Source: Prochilodus magdalenae (Eukaryota; Chordata; Actinopteri; Characiformes; Prochilodontidae). From it: a stretch of DNA of 64,000 nt. Positions 46,302-58,037 of this stretch are shown in pieces. The notes beneath the pieces were generated by a model that searched no databases, had not been told where the DNA came from, and saw only the letters and a list, made by a program, of their open reading frames with translations. The DNA is taken from positions 32,501 to 96,500 of the forward strand of contig JAMWET010001900.1 of the NCBI GenBank assembly GCA_024036415.1, given 5' to 3'. A program made the translations under genes and the position numbers. How positions within the stretch are numbered: the stretch's first letter is position 1; every line of letters begins with the position of its first letter.

Positions 46302-47035
46302 CGATCAGCCATTCCATTAAAAGCACCCCTGTGTATCTACAGTCACTGTCCACTGACCGTACAGGACACTCTGTAGGTGTACAGGTCCAGACTGTAGTCC
46401 ATCTGTTTCTCTGTGTACTGTATTACCCTGTTCTTCAATGGTCAGGACCCCCACAGGACCCCCACAGAGCAGGTAGTATGTGGGTGGAGGATCATTCTCA
46501 GCACTGCAGTGACACTGACGTGGTGGTGGTGTGTTAGTGTGTGTGGTGCTGGTGTGAGTGGATCAGGCACACCAGTGCACGCTTCCCAGTGCACGCTGCA
46601 CCCTGGACGGTCCCCACAGGACGCTGCCAACAGGATGCCACCCATAGGACGCTGCCCACAGGACGCTGCCCACAGCACGCTGGACACCTCAGTGTCACTG
46701 CTGGACTGAGAATCATCCACCAACCAGAACTATCCAGCGTCCTGTGGGCAGTGTCCTGTGGGCAGTGTCCTGTAGGCAGCGTCCTATAGGTGGCATCCTG
46801 TTGGCAGCGTCCTGTGGGGACCGTCCAGGGTGCAGCGTCCTGTGCCCTGTGCAGCAGCAGATGAGCTATCGTCTCTGACTGTCCATCTACAAGGTGGAGC
46901 AGCAAGGTAGGAGTGTCTAATAGAGTGGACAGTGAGTGGACACAGTGTCTCAACACTCCAGCAGCACTGCTGTGTCTGATCCACTCACACCAGCACCACC
47001 CACACTAACACACCACCACCACCACATAATGGACC
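46302..47035 (+). mobile_element. Foldback/MITE-like element with hairpin core
   Basis: The left end CCGATCAGCCATTCCATTAA is the best preserved terminus of this family. It is followed by the CAGACTGTAGTCCATCTG block and the GTGTGTTAGTGTGTGTGGTG block. The centre is an inverted repeat: 46594-46683 pairs with 46735-46838 around a ~50-base loop, and the arms are built of the 14-bp unit (CAGGACGCTGCCCA). 46860-47030 is the reverse complement of 26684-26850 and near-identical to it. The right terminus is missing. Confidence 0.75.
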
Positions 47036-47599
47036 TCTATAGCAGGTAAAGGTTCCTTCCCAGAACCGATCCACTGTCCGGTCTTGTTGGATGATATGTA
47101 GTGCAGTACAGTACAGCCTGCTACACAGAGACACCGTGTGTTACTCAGCCATACGTTACTCAGAGCCTCAGGCTTCGGCACAGCAGAAGACACGATACGG
47201 CTCTTCCCAGCATGCTTAGCGGTGAGAGGAGAAGGTGGAGAAAGTGCTGAGTGCTGGTTTAGAGCGGAACAGCCTGTGGCTAAACTGTGGCACTGGAGCG
47301 GCGCTGCTGTCGTGCTCCATCATCTTCATTAAATCAGAGCCAGGATCTCTCTGACCTCACAGCTGCTGGCCGCCCCAGCGCAGAGCAGGTACACTACCGG
47401 CCGGGCTGCAGAACGCAGCGCTGCTAACCATGACACAGCAAATCTAATATTCTCTTTAATTACCCTCTAAATATTATACAAACATCCTAATTAGAGTAAG
47501 AATGTTTCTAGAAATGCATTCTGGGTATTAATCCGATTACAACTTCCTCCTGGATATACACTCATCAATCATCAAAAGAGTAGCTGCTCCCAGGAGGAG
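47036..47599. other. No gene recognised
   Basis: Mixed sequence, GC-moderate to 47410 then AT-rich. No domain-bearing frame. Confidence 0.4.
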
Positions 47600-48545
47600 T
47601 GAACCCACAGGTGTGGAACCTGGTCTGTAGGTTGGACATGGTGAGACATGCTGATGATTTAAGTTTCACACTCGGCTGCACATGTGCAGTGAGCAAGGAC
47701 GGGTCTTATCTCTGTACCTGACTGACCCAACACCACCATTACAGACCTCCAGCGATCAGTGGTGTCCTCCATGTGGTGGTTGGTGTAGCTCAGCGGATAA
47801 CACCACTACCCGCCAAGTAGCCACCACCACACGTGGGAGACTGGGGTTCGAATCCTGGTCTGTGTGATGCTGTGCTACACCAATGAGAGTCCTTGGGCAA
47901 GACTCCTAACACTACATTGGCCCACCTGTAATGTGATTAACCTTGTAAGTCGCTCTGGATAAGAGCGTCAGCTAAATGCCAGAAATGTAAATGTAAATCC
48001 TGTTAGTGCAGCACCATCGGCAGACGGCTGCACCACGCAGGACTACATGCACACAGACCGTTACCACGACTGTCCTTAACACCACGTCACCGTCACCAAA
48101 GACTGCAGTGGTGTCGTACCAGACTGTCATGGAGTGACTCAGAATGGCAGCGGGTCATCTTCAGTGACGAGTCCCGCTTTAGTCTTGGTGGAGACGCCCA
48201 ACGAATCCGTGTGTGGAGGCACCGTGGTCAGCACCAAGACGAACGGGTTGCTGTCACACGTCCAGAAGACCTGGTGTCCCTCCACCTCCACCCCTACCGC
48301 ACCATCTGCAGGAACTGTGTGAGGATGTTCAAGCTGCATGGGATGGATTATCACAGGACTCCATCAGGAACCTCTACAGCTCCATACCGAGACGTCTGGC
48401 GTGTTGGGTTAGCAAACACGGCGGCCCGACGCCATACTGAGAGACAGACTTCTGTATGTGTAGCTCAATAAATATTGATCATATCAGTCTAAATTCATCA
48501 TCAGTTATTGATCCTGGTCACCTTTATCTTCCTTCCCAACACACC
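47600..48545 (+). mobile_element. Tc1-like relic, family A, carrying a SINE
   Basis: The element starts near AACCTGGTCTGTAGGTTGGA, is interrupted by a SINE at 47779-47998, and continues CCTGTTAGTGCAGCACCATC. It encodes GVTQNGSGSSSVTS/EWQRVIFSDESRFSLGG, RVWRHRGQHQDER, the LVSLHLHPYRTIC joint and CVRMFKLHGMDYHRTP (C-terminal part in a shifted frame: SQDSIRNLYSSIPRRLACWV), ending in CAATAAATATTGATCATATC. First catalytic Asp present, the later catalytic region deleted. Confidence 0.85.
47779..47998 (+). mobile_element. tRNA-derived SINE (family 2), nested
   Basis: A box TAGCTCAGCGG (47786-47796) and B box GGTTCGAATCC (47845-47855), then CCTTGGGCAAGACTCCTAAC, TAAGTCGCTCTGGATAAGAG, GTCAGCTAAATGCC and an AAATGTAAATGTAAAT tail. 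The tail wording is that of widespread fish SINEs (V-SINE-like, from memory). The distance between boxes is longer than in a tRNA, so this is a SINE and not a tRNA gene. No clear target duplication; the host bases AGTCAT present in the copy at 32590 are absent here. Confidence 0.85.
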
Positions 48546-49290
48546 CGCACTCCCACACCTCCTTCTGGGTGCAGCTGTTCTCCTGGTGATGGGTGCAAAT
48601 CTACTAGATATATATATATATATATATATACTGTATATTATTTTTTAATCTGAATTTATTATTTTATTTGAATGTAATGTTTGCATCATTTTATCTAAAC
48701 TTTTTTGTGGAATTTAATATTTTTATTATAAATTTATCTAAACCTTTTTTTTTTCCTTTTTTTAAAGCTTTATTCTGAATTGTCTATCCTTACAAATTTA
48801 TTATAGATATTAATTCTATTAGAAGTTCATACTGGATATTGGTTTTAGTGGAACTTTACTCTAAACACTAACTTGGTTAGAAAGCCGTTATGGAAATTCA
48901 CTGTATTGTTCAGTCAATGCGGTCTAGAAATGAATTGTCTATTTTTAATAGAAAATAATTCTGAATATGAATAGTATTTAATAAAAATAATATTGGACAT
49001 TAATTGTATCAAAACTTTCTTCTTTATGGCACATTCATTTTATTAGAACATCATTGTAGATTAGATTAGCTCATTAGATTTAAAAATTATATCAGATATT
49101 ATTGGATTTGAACTTCTTTCTGGATATTAATTTAAATTCTAACTTTATTCTGGATATTAATTTTATTTGAAAGCTGTATTAGATATTTTTATCTTAGCTT
49201 CTCTATGGATACTAATTTGGTTCATTTTGAATATTAATTATCTGAGAACTTGATTCTGAACGTCCATTTCTGAACTTTCCACAAGGCATC
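48546..49290. repeat. Decayed AT-rich tandem repeat
   Basis: After a (TA)n at 48608-48630, words like TTCTGGATATTAATTTTATT, GAACTTTATTCTGGATATTA and ACTGGATATTGGTTTTAGTG recur every 40-60 bp or so with heavy divergence. It looks like an old minisatellite of roughly that period. No gene. Confidence 0.5.
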
Positions 49291-49742
49291 ATTCTGGACA
49301 CATGAACATTACCTTTGTTAATGAAGCTTCTGGTAGACAGTCATTAGAACCGTGCTAAGCAGCGCCGTCTCTCTAGAACCACGTCGTATATGGATCTGCA
49401 GCCAAACTCCTTCATGGTAATGAAACTGTATCTAGGCTTCTGAAATGTGAGGAGCGTTCAGACCAAACCGCACACCTCGGAATGACACAGCAGGCCGAGA
49501 TGGACATCTGCGTCTCAGGAGAGGTGAATGTTTTTGTTTGGGCTTTGGTGGATTAAACCCGGATCAGGACAGGCCGCTTGGTAAGTCCGCAGCCGGTGAA
49601 TCCGGTGCCGCTGCTCGGGTCTGTTTGTCTGGGGTTTACTGGTTCTGAGATCAGCTCCTGAGGGGTCAGGGATTCAAACTCCGGCCCATTACACTAATGA
49701 ACCACAGACTGTTTATTTCAATAAGAGTCACATCTAGTGCAC
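49291..49742. other. No gene recognised
   Basis: Mixed sequence with no tandem structure or coding frame worth noting. Confidence 0.4.
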
Positions 49743-50625
49743 TGCTGTGAAAAAGTATTCGCCCCTTACTCGCTTTGTTCTACGTTTATCACATGTAAAT
49801 GTTTCGGATCATCCAACTTACTGGAGGAGTCGCTACATCACTGTGGAGGAGGCAGTGGAAGACTCGTCTTCACGGAATGGGTTTCATTCGGCTACACTGG
49901 AGGGTCTTCCAGCATGACTGCTTGTGTGCTTTGGATCATTGTCCTGCTGCATCAACCACCTGCGTCAGACCACCACACTACCACCACCATGCTTCACGGT
50001 TGGTATGCTGTTCCTGTGGTGGAAAGCAGGGTTGACATTACGCCAGCTGTGACAAGAACCAGGTCTCCCAAAAAGATGATGGGGACAGTCATGGACTGGA
50101 GGTAAGGGAACGAGCCAGTTTGATTCCCTGACCCGGCAATAACAGCTGAAGTGCCCTTGAGCAAGGCACCTAGCCCCCACCTGCTCTCTGGGTGCCATGA
50201 ATAGGGTTGCCCTCTGCTCTGGGCATGTATGCTCACTGCCCCCTAGTGTTCACTGCCCAGAGAGTGGTTGGCCTCACCTTTGTGTTCGGTCAGCTTTCGG
50301 TCGGTTTGGTCAGGGCAGTTTTGCACCATGCAGCTCCTCCATGGAGGCCATTTCTACCCAGTCTCCTTCATACTGTGGACTCATGCACCTTCACCTTAAC
50401 TGTAGGCCTCCAGATCTTTAGACACTGGTCTGGAAGGGCCATTAATGGGCTCTTGGTAAAAAGCCGGTAAGCCGGCCGCTCCTGGGAATGTTCACCACAG
50501 TCCTAAGCTGTCTCCGTCTGTGGATAACCACTCCTGCTGTGGCTCACTGGAGTCCCAGAGCCTCCACAACGGCTTGGTAACCCTTTCCAGATGACTCTAT
50601 TTGGCATCTGTATTTGAATCTCTGT
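49743..50625 (-). mobile_element. Tc1-like relic, family E, carrying a SINE
   Basis: The terminus GTGAAAAAGTATTCGCCCCT and TGTTTCGGATCATCCAACTT match a very common fish Tc1-like end (from memory). Inside, on the - strand: NSIPTVKHGGGSVVV (transposase middle), VKVHESTV(W)-type and GRNGLHGGA-type segments, and the N-terminal region facing 50600. TTTGGATCATTGTCCTGCTG and CTCCATGGAGGCCATTTCTA are typical of this family's transposase region. Interrupted by a SINE at 50096-50265 and by many stops. Confidence 0.8.
50096..50265 (+). mobile_element. tRNA-derived SINE (family 1), nested
   Basis: Degenerate B box GTTTGATTCC (50118-50127), then GAAGTGCCCTTGAGCAAGGC, a TGAATAGGGTTGCCC block and GTATGCTCACTGCCCCCTAG. 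Same family as 7215 and 59200. It splits the Tc1-like family E transposase relic, so it inserted after that element. Confidence 0.8.
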
Positions 50626-51076
50626 AGAAGGCGGGATGGTGTGCTGCTGTCTGAGAGCTGCTGTATGTTGCCAGACGGGGTTTGTGTAAGATGTTTAGGA
50701 TCAGAGGGTCTGGCAGTGACGGCAGTGATGTGGAACGTTGAAGTGAAAGCTATGAGGGTGATGGAACTCCTCTTCAGGTCGTTAGAATTAGCTGATTTAG
50801 CGACTGCCTGCGCAGCGGTAGCTGAAATGAACCGGTCAGTGCTTCACATTACTGCCACACTGCGTCTCTCCGCTCAGGGCCGCTTTGTCTTTAGCAGCCA
50901 CAGCGACGCTGGCTATCTCAGATTAAACAGAAATATTCATCTGAATCCACCTCACCTCTATTTCTGCAGCGCTGCGAGTGGAACTGCAGCCTTTGATCTG
51001 CGCCGCAGCTGGAACGACAGAACGAGTGAAGAGAAAAACGTGGAGAGGATTTCAATCAGAGCTCAGCTACACTACT
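50626..51076. other. No gene recognised
   Basis: A 154-codon frame (50614-51078) begins in the transposon tail and shows no domain. Probably chance. Confidence 0.35.
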
Positions 51077-51189
51077 AAACCAGAGAGAGAGAGAGAGGAA
51101 GAGGAAGAGGGAGAGGGAGAGGGATAGAGAGAGAGATGGAGAGAGAAAGAAAGAGAGAGAGAGGGATAGAGATAACTGAGAGAGAGGGC

Positions 51190-51226
<37 letters not shown>

Positions 51227-52130
51227 GGATAGAGAAAACTGAGAAAGAGAAAGAACAGAGAGAGAGCACTGAAACAGAGGGGGGATAGAGAGAGCACTAA
51301 GGAATAGAAAAAAGAGAGAGAGCACTGAAAGAGAGAGGAAGAGCACTGAGGAATAGAGAGGGGAGAGAACTGAGAGAGGACAGAGAGAAATAGAAAGATT
51401 AGACAGCGAGAGGAGACAAATGAGAGAAAGAATGGGAGTGGGGGAGAGAAAAAAAAGAAGGAAGCAAGGGAAAGGAGGAAAGAGACAGAGAGAAAATGAA
51501 AGAAAGAGAAACTAAGGAGGGAAATAGAGGAAAAATAGAAATTAGAGAAGAAATGGACTGAGGAAAAGAGTTAGAAAGGAGAGGGAGAGCGAAAGAGGGA
51601 GGAAGAGAAAGAGAGGGAAGGAGGAAGAGAGAGAGGAGGAAGAGAAAGAGGGAAAAGAGAGAGAGGGAGGAGGAGAGAGAGGGAGGAACAGAGGAGGAGG
51701 ATGAGGAGAGAGGAGGAGGAAAGAGAGAGAGGAGGAGAGAGAAGAGGAGGAGAGAGAGGAGAGAGAGGAGGGAGGAGGAGAGGAGGGAGGAAGAGAGAAA
51801 GGGAGGAAGAGAGAGCGAGGAAGAGAGAGAGGAGGAGGAGGAGAGAGGGAGGAAGAGAGAGAGGAGGAGAAGGAGGAAGAGAGAGGGAGGAGGAGAGAGA
51901 GGAGGTGGAGGAGAGGAGAAGGAGGAGAGGAAGAGGGGAGAGGGAGGAAGAGAGATGGGAGGAGGAGGAGAGGGAGGAAGAGAGAGAGGGAGGAAGAGAG
52001 AGAGGGAGTAAGAGAGAGAGGGAGGAAGAGAGAGGGAGGAGGAGAGAGAGGAGGTGGAGGAGAGGAGGAGGAGGAGAGGGAGTAAGAGAGAGAGGGAGTA
52101 AGAGAGAGAGGGAAAAAGAGAGAGATTGAC
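51077..52130. repeat. Polypurine (GA-rich) tract, ~1.05 kb
   Basis: AGAGAGAGAGGAAGAGGAAG in the left part and GAGGAGGAGAGAGGGAGGAA in the right. A segment around GAGGAGGTGGAGGAGAGGAG occurs near 51900 and 52052. Long S/L/P frames on the - strand and R/E frames on + are artefacts. Confidence 0.95.
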
Positions 52131-52264
52131 GTCCATTCATTATTGATTTAGGTGTTAACTGGCCGACAGACACGTTCATTCAGGCTGGCTCTGCTCACCT
52201 CCGACCCCACGCTGCAGATCCGGCTCAGCTCTGTCGCGTTCAGGCTGTGTTCAGCAGATACGAC
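52131..52264. other. Spacer
   Basis: Single-copy bridge between a purine tract and a minisatellite. Nothing seen. Confidence 0.5.
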
Positions 52265-52950
52265 ATCATCATTAAACACTAACACCTACTTCCCATCACC
52301 GTCGTTTTACTAACACCTAATCATTAACACCTACATCCCATCACCGTCGTTTAACTAACACACCTAATCACTAACACCTACATCCCATCACCGTCATTTC
52401 ACTAACACCTAATCACTAACACCTACATCCCATCACCATTGTTTACTAACACCTAATCACCTACATCCATCACACCATTTTCGTAACACCTAATTACTAA
52501 CACCTAATCGTTTTAACACCTAACCTACATGCCCATCACCGTCGTTTTACTAAACACCTAATACTAACACCTACATCCCATCACCATCGTTTTACTAACA
52601 CCTACATCATCCATCACCGTCGTTTTTCACTAACACCTACATCCCATCACCGTCATTTCACTAACACCTAATCACTAACACCTACATCCCATCACCATTG
52701 TTTCACTAACACCTACATCCCATCACCATCGTTTCACTAACACCTAATCACTAACACCTACATCCCATCACCATTGTTTCACTAACACCTACATCCCATC
52801 ACCGTCGTTTTACTAACACCTAATCACTAACACCTACATCCCATCACCGTCGTTTTACTAACACCTAATCACTAACACCTACATCCCATCACCATCGTTT
52901 CACTAACACCTAATCACTAACACCTACATCCCATCACCATCGTTTACCGG
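52265..52950 (+). repeat. 45-bp minisatellite
   Basis: Unit CATCACCGTCGTTTTACTAA, CACCTAATCACTAACACCTA, CATCC (45 bp), about 15 copies including shortened ones. 52440-52625 contains irregular indels. Variation: CCGTCG/CCATCG/CCATTG and TTTTAC/TTTCAC. Confidence 0.92.
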
Positions 52951-53654
52951 AACCTTTAGTGGAACATGCACTAAACAGCTTTATGATCACAGGAGCTTTA
53001 CGGATGTGTTTTTTAAAAATAAATAAATAAATAAATACTTTACAAAATGAGAAAATAAATAATTACATAATTTAATTAATTAATTTATAAATTTAAGGAA
53101 CATGTTTAGGCTACCATGTAAGCTGTTTTAGTTTACCACTAGAAGATTTTCCCCAGCTGGAATACTGGGAATACTGGGACTAAGCCGAGATCTTTTGAAG
53201 TGTGGAAGGATTTGCATATATGTATAACCAAACCGCACGACCATGTTTACCGTCTTTGTTGTGGTTCTGCTTTATGAGTCTCCCCTAAGCTACAAATCAT
53301 ACACAAACCCATACGCGGTGATATCTGCAGACACATGGTGCATGTTTACGCCGTATGTTCAGACCTGCGTGTATAAGCGTTAAGTTCCTGGCGGTGAAGC
53401 TTTAATTCCTCGGGCCTTTGTGCTGCAGATGTTACAGATTCGCAGTGCAGCTGTAGATCTTACAGGACCTCAGAACGATCTCTGGGAATCTGACAGGCGG
53501 GTTTTCCCTCCAGCACTTTATACTCCTGTGGTGCTTCAGCCGTTCGTGAGCCATTCTACATAACCCGACTTTCACAGGGTAGAACACAGAGAGCGCGGTT
53601 AAACAAACCAGACGACCAATATCAGACCTGGTCACGGGGGGCTGGGATGAGGGT
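52951..53654. other. No gene recognised
   Basis: Includes an AAAT repeat (53018-53036) and an AT-rich stretch to 53100, then mixed sequence. No convincing frame. Confidence 0.4.
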
Positions 53655-54478
53655 CCTCTGTCAAAGTCCAATCTTCACACCTCATGTTTGTGGAAGTGTA
53701 TCATGGCACCATCAAAGGAGATTCCAGAGGAACCTCAGAAGCAGAGCTGTTGATGCTCATCAGGCTGGAGAAGGTTCCAGAACCATCTCTAAAGAGTTTG
53801 GACTCCACCATCCACAGTCAGACAGACTGGGTACCACCGTTACCCTCCCCAGGAGTGGACCACTCCAAGAGCAAGAGGCGTAATAGTCTACAGGAGAGAG
53901 AGCAAGGAAGAGAGAGGGAGGAAGAGAGAGAGAGAGAGAAGGAGGAGGTAGAGAGAGGGAGGAAGAGAGATGAGGAGGAGGAGAGAGAGGAGGAGGAGGT
54001 AGAGAGAGGAGGAGGAGAGAGAGAAGAAGGAGGAGGTAGAAAGAGGAAGAGGAGGAGAGAGAGGAGGAGGAGGTAGAGAGAGGAGGAGGAGGAGAGAGAG
54101 GAGGAGGAGAGAGAGGAGGAGGAGGTAGAGAGAAGAGGAGGAGGAGAGGGAGGAAGAGAGAGAGGAAGAGAAGAGAGGTCACAAAGGAGAACCCAGGAGA
54201 ACTTTGAAGCAGCTAAAAGCCCCAGTGGCTAATGCTAACGTTGATGAGTCCACCATCAGGAGAACACTGAGCATGGCAGGGCTGCACGGAGAACCTCACT
54301 GCTCTCCTTAGAGAACACTGCTGCCCATCTGCAGTTTGATAAAGACCACATGGACGAGCCAGAACAGCTACTGGAACAACGTTCTGTGGACCTCTGGTGT
54401 GAACGAGAAGCTTCATGTCCGGAGAAAGGAGAACCAACTGTGAAACATGGCGGTGGTAGTACCACGGAAAACTGAATT
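53655..54478 (+). mobile_element. Tc1-like relic, family B relative, split by purine repeat
   Basis: 53690-53890 and 54180-54475 align in order with the family B copy at 18880-19870 (read on -): CCATCTCTAAAGAGTTTGGA, CTCCCCAGGAGTGGA, then AGCAGCTAAAAGCCCC, VDESTIRRTLSMAGLHGE, FDKDHMDEP and VKHGGGS. All are Tc1 transposase landmarks in broken frames. Between the two halves lies about 285 bp of GA repeat that the other copy lacks. Confidence 0.8.
53893..54178. repeat. GA-rich repeat inside a Tc1-like relic
   Basis: GAGAGAGGAGGAGGAGGTAGAG-type units. Comparison with 19160-19330 (opposite strand) places the expansion between TAATAGTCTACA and AGGTCACAAAGG of the transposon. Local expansion from a short purine run in the element is the simplest reading. 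Confidence 0.9.
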
Positions 54479-57144
54479 AGCTCATGTGGTAACAAACAAC
54501 TGAACTAGCCTGACCCAACAACCTAACGTGATGAAAGAACCAGTGTCAGGCACAAGGAACTCGGCTCGGCCCACACAGAGGCTGAACACGGCAGCAAGGA
54601 CGAGCTCGCATAACAACAGGGAGGTGCCAGGTCATAGGTGGAGAGACAAGCGCGGGTCGGAAACCAGGAAATCCAACAAGCCGTAAGGCGTACGGTGTAA
54701 TGGTTTTATCTAAATCAGTTCTGATACCGAAACACCGTTTCTGTGTTCTACTGTTGACTGAGTGGTTCCGCCAGTCACACCTGAGAACAATTCACCTGAG
54801 AACAATCCTAACTTAACTGAAGTGATATTTGGGAAACAGTTTTACCACCTGCCTGAGTTTAACCCAGGAAAAAGCCACGCTGATTAAATTTGGTAATTAA
54901 TTTACACAACTGAGCACAGAAACGAAAATCTGAGGAACTCTGGGAACTGGCTCGTCTGAGAACGAAGCTGTGGGCTCAGCGTGGGCAGAATTTATTAACT
55001 CAGCCCTACGAGACGTAGGTGAGAGCAGAGCTCGAGGTAGGCCGGCCGCTTCAGTTGCTTGAAGCCTGTAAAGAGTCCTGCAACTCAGCTGAAACTCACC
55101 TGCAACAGCTGCAAGCATCTTACCTAATAGCCAAAAACCAAACCTGGGCTGCGTCCTGGACATACTACGTCATTACTGACTAACAGGAAGTGATGAAGCT
55201 TACGTCATACCGAGCTGGGCTCTGATTGGCTGCTTCAGTGGAGGTTTATTTACACAACACACAAACAAACAAACACATTATTTACTGGAGTACATTCATT
55301 ATTCAGCCTGTTCTGGTCCCGACCTGGGAAGCTCCTCCCTTTCCGTCTCCTGTTGCACTGTGGGACAATAATGTCCATCATTACCGTACTCAATGACCAG
55401 CTGGCTCTGAGAGGCCCACATTCCTACCTGTACTATATACTACACCAATCAATCAAGCAATCCACTTCATCTGGAAATCCAAATTAAATAAACACTACAT
55501 GGAACAATAACAATAAACTCTAATAAGATGATAAAATACACAATTAAGATTTAATTCATAAAGAGGAAATGATCAAACAGGATATCATAATAATAATAAT
55601 AATAATAATAATAATATCATTTCAACATAAAAGGCTAATTCAGCTAACTAAAACTAAACCAGACAATACTAGGTTTCTAAAAGTAGTTAAATACAAAGAA
55701 AATAAGATAAAATATGTAAATTTGTGGAAGCAAAAATAACAATAACGAGAGGCAATAAAATGATCAGGAATCATTAACTCTTTTCAGGCTGGGTAAAATT
55801 AGCTCATTAACTAATTACTGAGGCACAAACCCACAAAGCAGTGCTGGAGAAACTCAAAGTGTCGAAGACTTCATAGGACATTTTAAAATCCAGAAATTTC
55901 ATTAATATCAGTTTTTATACCAGCGTCAGAACAAATGGTGTTTACCAGGTGTTACCTAAATCAGCAGTCACACCTGAGAAAGGTTCTAACTTCGGGAAAA
56001 ATAAAAATAACAGTATTGAGTACTCAAATCAGTAAAAGGACTAAAAAATTTAAACAGGGATCAGACAGTGTGAAAAATGATAAACAGATGAATAAAGGAA
56101 AATGGCCACTTTAAAGGAGAGGGGAAATGAATCTGGTCAATCGGTCCTGAGCCATTCCTGAAGTACACACAGCCACACGAAGCAGTTCCAGGGAGGGTGG
56201 AGGTGGACAGCTGGAATATCGTCACTGTCCGATGCCAGACATGGATCTCCATTTTTATTATTTTTACATTTATGCATCATTTGAACAGCTTCTCTTCACA
56301 CCGTGTGAAAACCTAACCCAAAACTTCCTGGGGTGAAATTCTGGTTCCATTTGCTTACATTATAATTAAAGGGGTTCCTGGCCTCTCCTGTAACCTTACT
56401 ATTCTGGAGATGCTGGGTTTGCTCTGGACAGCCGCGGTAATCAAAACACGACATCTTCACAACACGAGTCACTGTTAGGATTCAGGTGCTCAACCGGGAC
56501 TCACCTGTGTTTCACCAGATCAGTGGACAGGACAATAAGCAGAGGAAGGTTTAGTGGACAGGAGCTCCTCCTGAAGGACTCTCAAAACTAACTCCTATAG
56601 CCAGCTGTGTTATCTAGCCAGCCAACGCTAACAGCTGTATAAACAGCTGCATGTGCCACTGTTATCAGACAGGTAGATAAATCCCAGATTACACAGACAC
56701 AAAGAACTGATTAATAAACAAACATGCGACTACATAAACCAACCGCTCCCAGGCATGAGACCAGCGCTGTCCATGCTGCACGGCAGGAGCGTCACTTAGA
56801 GGACACCAGCATGGCGCCAGCGTGGCAGGGAGAGCTGCATGGGGACTCAGGGACATGTCTGATTATCTGATTATGACTCGTTAGGTAATCAGGTTTACTG
56901 GTGTCCTGTGATTGGAACAGCAGGGCTGGAACAGGTCTGAACTGACACACTCTGAATCTCAGTGTGACAGAAACAGCCTGTCGTCTTCCATCAGACCTCC
57001 ATTCTGATCTGCAGTACGGTCACCTGACACGCGCCATGAGGGTGCGGCATTCACACACTGGCCCTACTGAGAGCGGCGGAGAGATCCAGCCCCCTTTAGA
57101 TCCTGAACGAGGGACCTTTAACCCCGTGTAGGCACCACTCTGTA
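54479..57144. other. Long stretch with no recognised gene
   Basis: About 2.7 kb of mixed, partly AT-rich DNA. A TAA/ATA repeat is at 55588-55616. 55480-56100 is AT-rich. 54897-55163 has an 88-codon - strand frame without domain. No tandem array and no transposon landmark recognised. Confidence 0.4.
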
Positions 57145-58037
57145 CGTCCTCAAACTGGCCACTTTATTAGAAACACCACTCTGTACATCCTCAAACTGGC
57201 CACTTTATTAGAAACACCACTCTCTACATCCTCAAACTGGCCACTTTATTAGAAACACCACTCTGTACGTCCTCAAACTGGCCACTTTATTAGAAACACC
57301 ACTCTCTACATCCTCAAACTGGCCACTTTATTAGAAACACCACTCTGTATGGCCTCAAACTGGCCACTTTATTAGAAACACCACTCTGTACATCCTCAAA
57401 CTGGCCACTTTATTAGAAACACCACTCTCTACATCCTCAACTGGCCACTTTATTAGAAACACCACGCTGTACATCCTCAACTGGCCACTTTATTAGAAAC
57501 ACCACTCTGTACATCCTCAAACTGGCCACTTTATTAGAAACACCACTCTCTACATCCTCAAACTGGCCACTTTATTTGAAACACCACTCTCTACATCCTC
57601 AAACTGGCCACTTTATTAGAAACACCATTCTGTACATCCTCAAACTGGCCACTTTATTTGAAACACCACTCTGTACATCCACAAACTGGCCACTTTATTA
57701 GAAACACCATTCTATACATCCTCAAACTGGCCACTTTATTTGAAACACCACTCTGTACATCCACAAACTGGCCACTTTACTAGAAACACCACTCTCTACA
57801 TCCTCAAACTGGCCACTTTATTAGAAACAGCACTCTGTATGTCCTCAAACTGGCCACTTTATTAGAAACACCATTCTGTACATCCTCAACTGGCCACTTT
57901 ATTAGAAACACCACTCTGTACGTCCTCAAACTGGCCACTTTATTAGAAACACCATTCTGTATATCCTTTACTGGCCACTTTATTAGAAACACCACTCTGT
58001 ACGTCCTCAAACTGGCCACTTTATCAGAAACACCCCT
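57145..58037 (+). repeat. Satellite array 6, 41-bp unit, ~21 copies
   Basis: CTGGCCACTTTATTAGAAAC + ACCACTCTGTACATCCTCAAA (41 bp). The core is the same as in arrays 1-5, but the spacer (ACTCTGTACATCCTCAA) is unrelated to theirs. Subtypes CTCTCTACATCC and CTCTGTACGTCC alternate; ATTTGAAACACC units cluster at 57570-57745. The last unit (TTTATCAGAAACACCCC) is diverged. Confidence 0.95.

Noticed and set aside
47786..47855. tRNA gene with A and B boxes
   Set aside because: Box spacing is too long, the cloverleaf does not close, and a SINE body and tail follow.
50614..51078. 154-codon frame
   Set aside because: Begins in a transposon tail, has no domain and no splice context.
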